A stretch of 64,000 nt of DNA from an uncultured Oceanobacter sp. (GCA_913061185.1 CAJXTI010000014.1:1-64000); one strand, 5' to 3'; positions 16,412 to 26,050 are shown, counted from the first letter of the stretch. Notes: a model not told the origin generated them from the sequence alone. A program made the numbers and translations.

Positions 16412-17530
16412 TCAGCGAATAATGTCGACCATATCGCCAGCAACCTTTTGACTCACAAGCTCGGCATGAAGCTCACGGACACCCACCACGTAGGCGGCGG
16501 GCACCATCCCTACCGCGCGCTGCTGTCCCCGCAGCAGGGTGTCAATCACCTGAGCTCCCATAGAGGCAGTACCCACATATCCGAATGCAACTCCCGGTAG
16601 AGACACCGAACGCATGGTGGTACGGCCACGGCCATGACAGGTAATCAAACCCCGATGAATATCAAAATCCTCCCGTGGAGGCTCACCTTGCGGCGCTATT
16701 TCCATCGCCCAGCGATTGGTAGCTTCTTCCTGCTCTTGCGCTGAGCGGTGCTGATAGTCACTGGTAAACTCTTTCATGCGCGAGATAACCAGATTCATCA
16801 GAGCCTGATTGCGGAAGGTCACCAGAGTTGAGCAGTTGATGACACGTTTGTCGTCCTCAAGCCAGACAGACTCACCACCACCGCTCCATGGCAAGGCCAT
16901 CAGCACTTCATGAATTCCCGGCACCACCATATTGACACCTTCGATCGGCCAGGCTTCCCGCTGGTTGTTCTGCAGCCGATATTGCGGCTGACAGCACATC
17001 CGCATGAATGACAGGGTTGAGGACACAGAAGGCACACCAGAGAGTGTGTAGGTAATATCCAGAGAATCGATGCCATCAGTTTCCAGTACCTTTTCGGCCA
17101 CCATCAGTCCCAGGTTCCACATCGCAGAGGTAGCAGGCAATAACGCCAGCCCTTTATCCGCAAAGCGCTGAGAATATTCAGCCTTCAGCAAGAACATCCA
17201 GTCTTGCTCACCGGTACAGTCCAGATAGTGGCAACCGGCTGCCAGTGCCGCTTCCACAACCGGCTTGCCCAATTGCATATAAGGGCCAACGAGGTTATGA
17301 ACGACTTTTTTCCCGGTAAAGAGTTTGGTCAGTGCTTCTTTGGTGTGTTCAACCGCGACCACCTCATATTCAGCACCTTGCAGTTCTTCCATAGCACCGA
17401 GTTGCTTTTCCAATCGCTCTTTATTGCGTCCGGCAGCAATAAACGGGATTTTGCGCTCGGCCAGTTTCCAGGCAAGATGCTTGCCGGTGTATCCACTGGC
17501 ACCATAAACAACGACTTTCGGAGAGTTCAT
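16412..17530 (-). CDS. Saccharopine dehydrogenase-like NAD(P)-binding protein
   Basis: A 372-residue protein with an N-terminal Rossmann fold (VVVYGASGYTGKHLAWKLAE, about residues 6-25) followed by AGRNKERL, the arrangement of saccharopine-dehydrogenase-like and trans-acting enoyl-reductase-like proteins. The start at 17530 has AAGGA upstream; a start 45 bp earlier is possible but lacks one. Homologues of this group occur beside acyl-CoA synthetases and SDRs in degradation clusters. The true reaction is unknown; lysine metabolism is unlikely in this setting. It lies 54 bp after the acyl-CoA synthetase gene. Confidence 0.8.
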   Translation of the reverse strand: MNSPKVVVYGASGYTGKHLAWKLAERKIPFIAAGRNKERLEKQLGAMEELQGAEYEVVAVEHTKEALTKLFTGKKVVHNLVGPYMQLGKPVVEAALAAGCHYLDCTGEQDWMFLLKAEYSQRFADKGLALLPATSAMWNLGLMVAEKVLETDGIDSLDITYTLSGVPSVSSTLSFMRMCCQPQYRLQNNQREAWPIEGVNMVVPGIHEVLMALPWSGGGESVWLEDDKRVINCSTLVTFRNQALMNLVISRMKEFTSDYQHRSAQEQEEATNRWAMEIAPQGEPPREDFDIHRGLITCHGRGRTTMRSVSLPGVAFGYVGTASMGAQVIDTLLRGQQRAVGMVPAAYVVGVRELHAELVSQKVAGDMVDIIR

Positions 17531-17584
17531 AGTTTTTCCTTTTTTATTTTTTGAGGGATTTAACGCACAAGGCACTCAACAGGA

Positions 17585-19183
17585 TCAGCCAATACGATCC
17601 CGATATATCGGGTCCAGACCTGCCTTGAATTTCTCGACCAGAAACCGTGGCTGCACTTTTTCTGTGGCAGTTTTCGGGAGTTCTTCCATTACATGAATAA
17701 ATTCGGGAATCATGTTGTTTTCGAGGCGGCCCCGACACCAGGCGAATACCGACTGCGGGTCAAAACCATCCGCTTTTCCCGGAACCACAGCGATGACGAT
17801 ATCGCTTTCACCCGGCGCGCCTGATGCAGCTGGAATACCGTAAGCCGCCACATCACTGACATCTGGATGCTCAGCCACCACCTTTTCCACAAAACCGGGG
17901 TTGATAAAGTCTCCGTTATGACGAATACCACCACCCTTGCGATGCTGGTAGAACACCCAGCCATCAGCATCCATCGTCACCACGTCGCCGGTGCGCAACC
18001 AGCCGCCTTCAACTTTGGCAGCCGAAGCTTGCGCATTATTGAAGTAATCCACGACAGCAGGCGAACCATCGGCAGGCCGGAACCAGATTTCACCGGGTAC
18101 TCCAGGAGGTACTTCATTGCCCTGTTCATCCACCACAATCGCTTTCAGCACCGACGGTGCGCGTCCACAACTGCCAATCGGGCCGACACCTGGCGGATTA
18201 ATGGTCATGCCACCTTCCATGGCGCCATAGAATTCAAAAATATCAACACCAAAGCGCCGGGCAAAATCGCTCCACAGAACAGCAGGCATACCAGCACTGA
18301 TAACCAGACGTACCGGGTTATCATCATCGTTAGCTCGCTGCGGTTCGCTGTAGATGGCAGTCACCATGCCACCAAGCAGTGAAAACGTGGTGCATCCATA
18401 GTGCCGGACAATGTCCCACAGACGAGACTTGGTGAAACGACGGCTGATCACCGCTCGCAATCCCATTTTCAATGACGGAGCAAGGGTCAGAAACTGGGCA
18501 TTGCCATGCGTCAGGGACAAACCGGTATAAGGGCGATCCTGTTGGGTATACCCAAAAACCGCTTGACCCTGATTTGCCACGAAGCCAAAACGGCCATGCC
18601 GAACAATCACACCTTTAGGGTCTCCCGTCGTTCCAGAGGTGTACATGATCTGCATCGGCGCAGCGTCATCCTTGGCCATCACCTCAAGCTCTATTTCAGG
18701 AAGTGCAGTTGCCAGGGCATCTGCCATGGATACGGGTGTGATTGACGAGCTATTCCCAGCCAGCCAGTTCTCACCAACCACATAGGCGAACACCAGACTG
18801 GGGACTGCATCCACACACTCAAGCAAAGCCTGCAAGGTGTAATCGGCGCAGACCACCCCCAGACAACTGGCGTCATTCAGCATGAATGTCAGTTTTTCAC
18901 CACGGGTACGCGGGTCAATCGGCACCAGTACCGCCCCCAGGATGGCGGCAGCAATCATGGTTTCTACAAACTCGGGATGATTTTGCATCAGCAGGCCGAT
19001 ACGATCTCCGGTATGAATACCGCTCTCTTTCAAAGAAAGGGCTATACGCTGGCTGTTATCCCAAAGCTGCTGGTAGGTACGAACCTCTTCGCGTTCACCA
19101 TCCACAAAGGTCAGAACATCCAGATCCGGCTCTCGCGCCACACCTTCAGCGACGATATTCGCGATAATGCTCATATTCTTCAT
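17585..19183 (-). CDS. AMP-forming acyl-CoA synthetase
   Basis: An ANL-superfamily ligase (532 residues) that activates a carboxylate to its CoA thioester via an acyl-adenylate. Visible: the P-loop YTSGTTGDPKG (181-191), the EFYGAMEGG block, the hinge region WLRTGDVV and the C-terminal lysine of TATEKVQ. The sequence is nearest the CaiC/medium-chain-type ligases rather than classic long-chain FadD. It follows the thiolase by 11 bp. In this operon it should catalyse the entry step that commits the substrate to beta-oxidation-like degradation. The substrate is not deducible; neighbours suggest a hydrophobic acid. Confidence 0.93.
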   Translation of the reverse strand: MKNMSIIANIVAEGVAREPDLDVLTFVDGEREEVRTYQQLWDNSQRIALSLKESGIHTGDRIGLLMQNHPEFVETMIAAAILGAVLVPIDPRTRGEKLTFMLNDASCLGVVCADYTLQALLECVDAVPSLVFAYVVGENWLAGNSSSITPVSMADALATALPEIELEVMAKDDAAPMQIMYTSGTTGDPKGVIVRHGRFGFVANQGQAVFGYTQQDRPYTGLSLTHGNAQFLTLAPSLKMGLRAVISRRFTKSRLWDIVRHYGCTTFSLLGGMVTAIYSEPQRANDDDNPVRLVISAGMPAVLWSDFARRFGVDIFEFYGAMEGGMTINPPGVGPIGSCGRAPSVLKAIVVDEQGNEVPPGVPGEIWFRPADGSPAVVDYFNNAQASAAKVEGGWLRTGDVVTMDADGWVFYQHRKGGGIRHNGDFINPGFVEKVVAEHPDVSDVAAYGIPAASGAPGESDIVIAVVPGKADGFDPQSVFAWCRGRLENNMIPEFIHVMEELPKTATEKVQPRFLVEKFKAGLDPIYRDRIG

Positions 19184-19194
19184 AAGTAATATCC

Positions 19195-20424
19195 CTATAC
19201 CGCCAGAATCGTCACGATCAGTGCCGCAACACTGTCTTTTACGAATCCACCACCGTTTTCAGCCAAACCGATGCGAGCACTTTCGACCTGTCGGGCACCA
19301 GAGCGGCCCTGTAGCTGCTCGGTCAGTTCTACAATCTGGGCAATACCGGTAGCACCAATCGGGTGGCCTTTACGCAGCAAACCACCAGAAGTACTCACTG
19401 GAATACGTCCCCCCAGACGAGTAGCACCAGACTCAACCAGCAGCCCACCCTCACCTTTAGGGCACAAACCCAAATATTCGGTATGAATGATTTCAGAAGG
19501 TGCAGAGGCGTCGTGAAGTTCCACCACGCTCAGATCAGACGGACCAACTCCAGCTTCTTCGTAAGCCTGGGCAATTGTGGCTTCAAACACACTTGCTTCA
19601 CTCTCACCCTCAGCGAAGTCCCAGCCGGTTTTAAATGCGGACGACAGCACACGCACCGGTTTGCTCAAACCCAGCTCACGGGCTTTTCGCTCACTGACAA
19701 CCACAACTGCGGCAGCACCATCACCAATGGGTGAGCACATAGGCAAGGTCAGTGGATAAGCAATTTCTCGAGCCGCAAGCACTTGTTCAACCGTGACGAC
19801 ATCACGGAATTGGGCGCGCGGGTTCATGCTGCCGTGAAATGAGTTTTTCGCCGATACCGCTGCAATCTGCTCACGTGTTGTACCGTATTTCTGCATATGA
19901 TCAGCGGTCATCATGGCGTAAATATCCATAAATACAGAGCGCTGACCTCCTTCCGTCACGGTCATACCAGCGGCTTTCATACGAGCATTGACGGTCGCTT
20001 CAAGTTCGGCTTGCAGCTCTACATCCGCCGCACCGGCAAAAACCGAAAAGCTTTTCGCCTTGTCTTCGTGAACCAGCTTTTCATAACCGCATGCCAGTAC
20101 CACGTCGTAGGCTCCTGCCGTCACCATGGCAACAGCCTGGTTAAATGCAGTAGATCCAGTGGCACAGGCATTTTCGACATTGACAACCGGAATGCCTCCA
20201 ATGCCAACTTCGCGTAAAACGATTTCCCCCGGCACACACATTTGGCCAGTAATCACTGCCGCTGCCGCATTACCCATGTACGCTGCTTCCAGCTCTCCCG
20301 GCGAAATCCCGGCATCTTTAAGAGCCTGAAGAATCGCCTCTCCTGCCAGCGATTTCAGGTTACGTCCCATATGACGACCAAACGTCGTCATACCTACGCC
20401 TGCAACCAATGCATTCGTTTTCAT
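19195..20424 (-). CDS. Thiolase family protein (SCP-x/lipid-transfer type)
   Basis: A 409-residue thiolase that cleaves a 3-ketoacyl-CoA with CoA. The acylated cysteine is Cys87 in NACATGS, and the histidine motif is KGHPIGATG, about residue 355. The sequence is of the SCP-x-like thiolase group, often used for branched or sterol-type side chains, rather than FadA. It lies 33 bp downstream of the acyl-CoA dehydrogenase and 11 bp upstream of the acyl-CoA synthetase. The C-terminal segment reads GLAENGGGF where classical thiolases have a CGG-like motif, as in other SCP-x-type enzymes. Confidence 0.9.
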   Translation of the reverse strand: MKTNALVAGVGMTTFGRHMGRNLKSLAGEAILQALKDAGISPGELEAAYMGNAAAAVITGQMCVPGEIVLREVGIGGIPVVNVENACATGSTAFNQAVAMVTAGAYDVVLACGYEKLVHEDKAKSFSVFAGAADVELQAELEATVNARMKAAGMTVTEGGQRSVFMDIYAMMTADHMQKYGTTREQIAAVSAKNSFHGSMNPRAQFRDVVTVEQVLAAREIAYPLTLPMCSPIGDGAAAVVVVSERKARELGLSKPVRVLSSAFKTGWDFAEGESEASVFEATIAQAYEEAGVGPSDLSVVELHDASAPSEIIHTEYLGLCPKGEGGLLVESGATRLGGRIPVSTSGGLLRKGHPIGATGIAQIVELTEQLQGRSGARQVESARIGLAENGGGFVKDSVAALIVTILAV

Positions 20425-20457
20425 TTGAACTCCAGAATAGTTTTTAATCGACGAGGT

Positions 20458-21768
20458 TTAGAACAAATCAGGATCGATCATGTTAAAACCTGCTTTCAGA
20501 GCAAGAATGTCGTTACAACCATCTTCAATCATTGAGGCGCGAGCATCACGGAGGATCTTTTCGATCTGGTACTCTTTGGTAAGACCATTGCCTCCGAACA
20601 CCTGCAAAGCCTCGCTGGCCACTTCGAAAGCGGTCTGAGTGGCCGTAACCTTGGCCGCCATGGCAGACTGGAGGGAGGGAATTTCTGATGTGTGATTATG
20701 CAAAGCGACACGCTGTGCCAACGCCCGCGAGGCCTCAACCTTGCGATACATATGGAACAGCCGGGCAGCAACAGCCTGATGACGAATAATCGGAACGCCA
20801 CCCTGCTTGCGTTGATGCGCATACTCAAAAGCCAATTCGTAAGCAGCACGGGCAGCACCCGTCCAGACACACGCCATTTGACTGTTTGCTTCGGCGTGAA
20901 TGAGATACACCGCCCGCTGATAATCTTCAGGACCAGCGACGAGATAATCGGTAGTCAATTCAACGTTATCGAAATAAACCTCACCCTGAGGCAGTGCACG
21001 CTGCCCAATCTTGTCCAGCGGCTTGCCGCGGGTAACACCAGGCGCATCCATCGGCACCAGAATACAGACACCATGCTGGGTATCAGCACCATCGCCAGTA
21101 TCGGCAGAACAGAACAAAACACACACTTCGGCCGTTGGTGCGTTGGATACCCAAGCCGCTTTCTGACCATTAAGAACAACCTTGTCACCGCGAATGGTCG
21201 CCACACAGTTGGGGCGTCCATAATTTCCCTGGGCATGAAATGCCTGGCGACTGATATCCAGAGAATCACTACCGTGATCCGGTTCGGTAATAGCCCAACA
21301 ACCACGTAAAGTGTCGGGAAAACGTTCAATAAGGAAAGTCCGGTTAAATACCAATGCCATCAAGGGTGGCAACGAACAGGCACCATAGATAATAGAAAGG
21401 CCGCCATCTCCCCACCCCATTTCTTCCATAACAATCGGGAACAGACGGCCACGTTCTTCCGGCGACAAATCCATGAAAGTTTTTGGGGTTATTTCCAGTT
21501 TCTTGAGCTCTTCCAGATAGGTCCAGTACGGAGAGCCAGGAGCAATCACCTCATCTGGCGTCATTTTATCGAGGGCGATACCAATAGGACGCATCACTTT
21601 TTCAGCGAATGAGTGAACCATGTCCTGCATTGTGCTTTCTAGTTCACTCAACTGCCGGTCTGCACCCGTTGGAGCGAGCTTAACATGTGGTTTTTCAGGC
21701 CAATTGAATGGCGGATGATCTGGGCGACCGCTATCAACAGAGTCAGTAGATGCTGATTTCATAATCAT
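20458..21768 (-). CDS. Acyl-CoA dehydrogenase
   Basis: An FAD-dependent acyl-CoA dehydrogenase of about 436 residues, introducing an alpha-beta double bond and handing electrons to ETF. Visible are the mid-domain WITEPDHGSDS-type flavin motif (CWAITEPDHGSDSL), the C-terminal helical domain (RKQGGVPIIRHQAV) and FGGNGLTKEYQIEKILRDAR followed by MIEDG, where the catalytic glutamate is expected. The open frame extends 138 bp further upstream, but that part overlaps the promoter region, so the ATG at 21768 (or 21762) is preferred. It is first in the operon, divergent from the LuxR regulator, with an operator-like palindrome at 21906. Confidence 0.92.
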   Translation of the reverse strand: MIMKSASTDSVDSGRPDHPPFNWPEKPHVKLAPTGADRQLSELESTMQDMVHSFAEKVMRPIGIALDKMTPDEVIAPGSPYWTYLEELKKLEITPKTFMDLSPEERGRLFPIVMEEMGWGDGGLSIIYGACSLPPLMALVFNRTFLIERFPDTLRGCWAITEPDHGSDSLDISRQAFHAQGNYGRPNCVATIRGDKVVLNGQKAAWVSNAPTAEVCVLFCSADTGDGADTQHGVCILVPMDAPGVTRGKPLDKIGQRALPQGEVYFDNVELTTDYLVAGPEDYQRAVYLIHAEANSQMACVWTGAARAAYELAFEYAHQRKQGGVPIIRHQAVAARLFHMYRKVEASRALAQRVALHNHTSEIPSLQSAMAAKVTATQTAFEVASEALQVFGGNGLTKEYQIEKILRDARASMIEDGCNDILALKAGFNMIDPDLF

Positions 21769-21905
21769 AGAATTCCAAAAGGCTTTTATTTTATTTTCAT
21801 CAATAGCCACGGGATCAGATCGTCGAACCCGGCACAGGGCCGAACCGCAATCGATGCAATGACCAGCGTTGTAATCATTTTTAAACGCCTGATCATCATT
21901 GAACA

Positions 21906-21923
21906 ATCACGGAAAACCGTGAT
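21906..21923 (-). promoter_or_regulatory. Palindromic operator candidate in the divergent promoter region
   Basis: A perfect inverted repeat, ATCACGG-AAAA-CCGTGAT, in the 285-bp space between the acyl-CoA dehydrogenase and the LuxR-type regulator. It is the twin of the site at 14261-14278. A -10-like TTTAAAAAT lies about 40 bp downstream on the minus strand. The position fits activation of the acyl-CoA operon and possible autoregulation of the regulator. Confidence 0.7.
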
Positions 21924-22053
21924 ATTCAATTAAAGAGGCAATCTGCTAGTATTCAAAAACTGCCAAAGAGCAGCTCTCAATAATAAAAATAATCAAAGAC
22001 TGATCTGCGTCTTGAAAAGACATGGAGAACGGTCGAGAAAAGGCAATAGACGC

Positions 22054-24792
22054 ATGAAAATTTCCGACAAGCAGCCAGTATCCTTTCCAGGTTTATTCAA
22101 GTTTGGAGCAGTTCCACGTCTCATCATGGGAAAGCTCGGAGCACCATCGCAAACCCCGGATGCCATCGTCAGATCGCGATTGATCAATCGGATCAAACAA
22201 TCAGATAGACGCATCACCATCGTTACTGCACCGGCAGGCTTTGGAAAATCCATTCTGCTTGCACAGCTGCATCAATCCGTCGAAAAGGAAGGTATTCCCA
22301 CTGGCTGGCTCACCCTTGACGAACGAGATAATGATCTCGGACGTTTTTTAGTTTATTTAAACCAAGTGGCCTCAAGGCTTCTTCCTTTTGATATTTTACC
22401 ATCACCAGACATCGGAAACTCCAGCCCTACACAGTATTTCAGCATCAAAAACCATATATCCTTATTGGTTAATAAACTGACAACCACAAAAAACCCTTTT
22501 TATATCTTTATTGATGAGTTTGAACATATCAAGAACCCGGAAGTTATTGAAATAATCCAGGAGCTGATTAATTACCTTCCTATTGATAAAAAAATAATAA
22601 TAGGTAGCCGAAATACCAAAAGCCTACACTTGTCATCATTGGAAATAAGCGGTCAATTACTCAGTCTGGATGAATCAGACCTGCGCTTTGATCAGCCAGA
22701 GGCATTGGCACTATTCAACAGACAGCAAAAGCCTCAACTCACAGAATCCGATATAGAAATCGTGATAGCCAGAACACAGGGCTGGGCCGCAGGTATCAGA
22801 CTGGTACTGCTTTCCATGAAAGACCAAGATAAACCAACTAACTGGCTGGAGAACCTCTCTGGCAGCAGCGATCACATTGCAAGGTATCTGGCTGAAAATG
22901 TTCTGTCCCAACTCTCTGATAACGCTAGAAACTTCCTGATTTCCACCAGCATCCTCGAACAGTTGAACAGTAATCTTTGTAACTTCTTGCTGGATCAGAC
23001 AGACAGCCAGGAGCTTTTAACCTATTTTGAACAGAACAACCTTTTTATTTCCAGAATCAGCCAACCACTAGAACCAGGAGTTATCTCCTATAAATACCAT
23101 GCCTTGTTCCGGGACTTCCTGTTCAATGAACTAAAAGCCCGACAACCAGAGAACATTCCCACATTGAACCACAAGGTCGCCAACTGGTATTTCAGCCGCA
23201 ATCGCTTACGACCCGCAGTTGAGCATGCTCTGCAATCCGATGACATGACACTGGCCGCGACCATGATGAACAAGTGCATTATGGGTCTGATTGGCGTAGC
23301 ACAAATGGATACCGCCGCCACTTGGGTGAACAGAATCCCGACCGAGCTGGCAGAAAACCAGATCAACATCCAACGCGCCAAAGCCTACGCCATGATCTCA
23401 TTGCATAAATACCATGAGGCGGAAGCGGCCCTAGCAAGATACCAGATACTAGAGGAAGCAGAAGGGGGGGACGTTTCTCAGGAAGTGTGTGTACAGCTGG
23501 CCCTGCTACATGAGTTCAGCGACCGTCATGATCGCACTGCGGAAGACATCAAAAATTTCAAGAAAACACCAGGAGATGACCCTCTGCTCAGCAGCATTGC
23601 CTGCAACATCTCCGCTTACCACCATATATCAAACAGCGAGTTTGAGAGTGCAATTATTTCGCTGGAAACAGCGAAACAGATTTACGAAACCTCAGGCCCG
23701 GATCTACAAGCCTGGCCCAAGGTGTATTCCTATTGTTTCGAAGGTTTAATCGAATTTCTGCACGGTAATCTGGAGTCTGCCACAGCGATTTTTGAATTCG
23801 GTAGTAAAGAAGCCCAGGGTGCTGCCAAAAGTATCGCGGCCAGTTTTATATCCCGCTCTCAGTATGAGGGCGACAATCTGACCCAGTCCTGTGAACTGAT
23901 CCAGAAACACATTCCCACCCTGAAAGATACAGGCGACCTCGATACGATTATCATGTCCTATCGGACAGCTGCCCGTTGTGCCCATCTACTCGGAGAACAT
24001 CAACAAGTCGATGCTCTGCTGTCTGAGCTAGGCAATATCGGAGATCGACGGGGTGTCAACCGAGCCAAAGCGTCAGCCTGGCTAGAGAAGTGTCGGTTCA
24101 GCTTACTCAAGGGTGATACAGAATCCGCCAAACGTTACCTGGAGCTTGGCTGTAATAAAAGTATTTGGTCGGTACACAACGGATTTCACTTGTTCGCCAA
24201 TGAAATTGAAGAGTGCGAACTGGCCGAGCTGCGCATGGAAATTATTACCGGCAACCCGGCAGTGGCTATCGACAGATTGCCTGAGCTGATCGAATTGGCA
24301 TCCCAAAACAACCGGCTATACCGACGCGCACATTTGCAAAATCTTCTGGCTCAGGCTTTCTATCGTTATGGCGACCACGCTCATGCACTACATCATTTCA
24401 AAATTACAATCAAATTCTGCGAGCAACATGGTCTGCTACGATTGCTGGCTGATGAACCCTGGTATATCAACAATATGCTGAATGCTTTTGAAACCAGTCT
24501 CTGCACGGCTTGGAAGCCTTATATCGACAAGCTTTCCACAGCCATCAGTAAAAATGCCTTGGATGACTCTTACCAAGCAACTCCGTTGATTCTCCCGAAT
24601 CCTCTAACACCGAGAGAAACCGACTTGATAAAACTCGTCAGTGAAGGCTGCGCCAACAAGGAAATTGCCAGATTGATGACTATCTCGGAAAACACGGTAG
24701 AAACCCATCTCAAACGGATTAACCAGAAGCTTGAAACAAGCAATCGAACCCAGGCAGCCACCAAAGCACGCGAACTCGGAGCCATTCAGTAA
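22054..24792 (+). CDS. MalT-type LuxR family ATP-dependent transcriptional activator
   Basis: A 912-residue STAND-type regulator. An N-terminal NTPase domain carries a Walker A motif (TAPAGFGKS, 58-66) and a Walker B-like FIDEFEH. A long helical/TPR-like middle presumably senses an inducer, and a C-terminal LuxR helix-turn-helix (LTPRETDLIKLVSEG to ENTVETHLKRINQKL) binds DNA. The longer frame begins at a TTG (22012); the ATG at 22054, with AAAAGG upstream, is more credible. It is transcribed away from the catabolic island and is the only regulator in its vicinity. It therefore probably activates the island via the two ATCACGG palindromes. AT content is higher than in the flanking core genes. 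The 276 bp after the gene hold nothing I can identify. Confidence 0.92.
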   Translation: MKISDKQPVSFPGLFKFGAVPRLIMGKLGAPSQTPDAIVRSRLINRIKQSDRRITIVTAPAGFGKSILLAQLHQSVEKEGIPTGWLTLDERDNDLGRFLVYLNQVASRLLPFDILPSPDIGNSSPTQYFSIKNHISLLVNKLTTTKNPFYIFIDEFEHIKNPEVIEIIQELINYLPIDKKIIIGSRNTKSLHLSSLEISGQLLSLDESDLRFDQPEALALFNRQQKPQLTESDIEIVIARTQGWAAGIRLVLLSMKDQDKPTNWLENLSGSSDHIARYLAENVLSQLSDNARNFLISTSILEQLNSNLCNFLLDQTDSQELLTYFEQNNLFISRISQPLEPGVISYKYHALFRDFLFNELKARQPENIPTLNHKVANWYFSRNRLRPAVEHALQSDDMTLAATMMNKCIMGLIGVAQMDTAATWVNRIPTELAENQINIQRAKAYAMISLHKYHEAEAALARYQILEEAEGGDVSQEVCVQLALLHEFSDRHDRTAEDIKNFKKTPGDDPLLSSIACNISAYHHISNSEFESAIISLETAKQIYETSGPDLQAWPKVYSYCFEGLIEFLHGNLESATAIFEFGSKEAQGAAKSIAASFISRSQYEGDNLTQSCELIQKHIPTLKDTGDLDTIIMSYRTAARCAHLLGEHQQVDALLSELGNIGDRRGVNRAKASAWLEKCRFSLLKGDTESAKRYLELGCNKSIWSVHNGFHLFANEIEECELAELRMEIITGNPAVAIDRLPELIELASQNNRLYRRAHLQNLLAQAFYRYGDHAHALHHFKITIKFCEQHGLLRLLADEPWYINNMLNAFETSLCTAWKPYIDKLSTAISKNALDDSYQATPLILPNPLTPRETDLIKLVSEGCANKEIARLMTISENTVETHLKRINQKLETSNRTQAATKARELGAIQ

Positions 24793-25068
24793 AAGTAATG
24801 CGCTCAATAAAGAGAATGAGCAAGGGCACAGATAAAGAAAAGAAATTCCCACGCGATATATCAATCTACAGTAGCCAGACTTTTGCAGCTTGAACACGTC
24901 TTCGCGGTGATAGTCGACCTCACAATGAGACTCTGCAAACAGTGTACCCAGCCCTTTGCTGGCTTGCTGATGCTGGGTAGCATCCATGGCTCCACCGCCA
25001 CGTACAGTCCTTCAAAATACCAAAGTCGCACCACACTCAAAGTCCCCATATACCAGGCAATCCGGTAA

Positions 25069-25965
25069 TCAACCTCTCTGCCCTAGCGACTCGCCCAGTA
25101 CATCCACCAGTGCCTGGGCGGCCACCGACAGTTCGTGTCCTTTTTTCACCAGAATGCCGACTTCCCGACCGATCGTCGGGTCTTGCAGTGGCACGCACAC
25201 AGCGCCCATCTCTTCCATTTGCTGACGGCATAGGGACGGTACTGCACTGACCCCCAGTCCGGCGGCCACCATACGTCCGACCGTCGCCAGTTGATGGGCA
25301 TCGTAGGCGACGTTTAACGCCATATTATGTTCCGCCAGACGATTTTCCAGCATCAGCCGCACAATTGATGGCCGTTGCAGGGCGATAAAGTCTTCCATTA
25401 GCAGCCGTGCCCAGGGCAGCTGTGCGGGCATGGTAGCCGAGAGGGTGGAATTCGGCGGCAGTACGGCGACAAATTCGTCGTTGAACAGGGGCATAAAACC
25501 CAGATCCGAGGCGCCGTCCGGACTGAGCGAGACGCCCACTTCGATACGGCCGGAACGCACCATACTGACGACCTGTTCGGCCACCACGTCATGCACTTCG
25601 ACCCGGACATCAGGGAAACGCTGACGATAAACCTTGAGTGCCTGGGGCAACAGGCTGGCGGCAAAAGAGGGCATTGCCGCAATCGCCACCTGGCCCAGCT
25701 TGAGGGCAAAACGTTTTTGCAGTTGTTCCTCGGCATTGTCCCAATCGGCCATCAGACGGCGGGCGATGGGGAGTAGCGCCTGCCCTTCCGGGGTTAATGC
25801 CACCGATCGGGTGGTACGGCTGAGCAAGCGTCCGCCAAGTGTATCTTCCAAATTTTTGATCGCCAGACTGAGTGCCGGTTGGGACAGGTGCACCTGGGTG
25901 CTGGCTTCGGCAAAGCTGAGGGTACGGGCGACAGCCAGAAAGGCACGCAGCTGTTTTGCGGTCAT
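25069..25965 (-). CDS. LysR family transcriptional regulator
   Basis: A LysR-type regulator of 298 residues from the ATG at 25965, which has GGAGAT upstream; a longer frame adds ten residues. The N-terminal winged helix-turn-helix reads MTAKQLRAFLAVARTLSFAEAS, then LSQPALSLAIKNLE (about 28-41), and is followed by a periplasmic-binding-like effector domain. It converges with the LuxR-type gene and lies 115 bp downstream of the amidase on the same strand. Its target is not clear; the amidase is the closest candidate. An inverted repeat lies in its own upstream region (26020-26050). Confidence 0.92.
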   Translation of the reverse strand: MTAKQLRAFLAVARTLSFAEASTQVHLSQPALSLAIKNLEDTLGGRLLSRTTRSVALTPEGQALLPIARRLMADWDNAEEQLQKRFALKLGQVAIAAMPSFAASLLPQALKVYRQRFPDVRVEVHDVVAEQVVSMVRSGRIEVGVSLSPDGASDLGFMPLFNDEFVAVLPPNSTLSATMPAQLPWARLLMEDFIALQRPSIVRLMLENRLAEHNMALNVAYDAHQLATVGRMVAAGLGVSAVPSLCRQQMEEMGAVCVPLQDPTIGREVGILVKKGHELSVAAQALVDVLGESLGQRG

Positions 25966-26019
25966 GGGGTATCTCCGACGGAATACCGCCATCATAACCG
26001 TCGGAGACGCGCTGTCGCT

Positions 26020-26050
26020 ATCACTCGATAGGCGGACGTCAGCGAGTGAT
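26020..26050. promoter_or_regulatory. Inverted repeat upstream of the LysR gene
   Basis: ATCACTCG (26020-26027) and CGAGTGAT (26043-26050) form a perfect 8-bp inverted repeat with a 15-bp spacer. It lies about 55 bp upstream of the LysR start and 31 bp after the amidase stop. It could be a LysR autoregulatory site or an RNA hairpin ending the amidase transcript; there is no U-run. Confidence 0.45.

Noticed and set aside
16412-17530. True saccharopine dehydrogenase of lysine metabolism
   Set aside because: The gene sits in an acyl-CoA degradation operon with no lysine genes; only the fold is shared.
24793-25068. Short frames between the LuxR-type gene and the LysR gene
   Set aside because: Several frames of 60-130 codons exist on both strands, but they overlap each other and the LuxR gene, have no ribosome site and no recognisable sequence.
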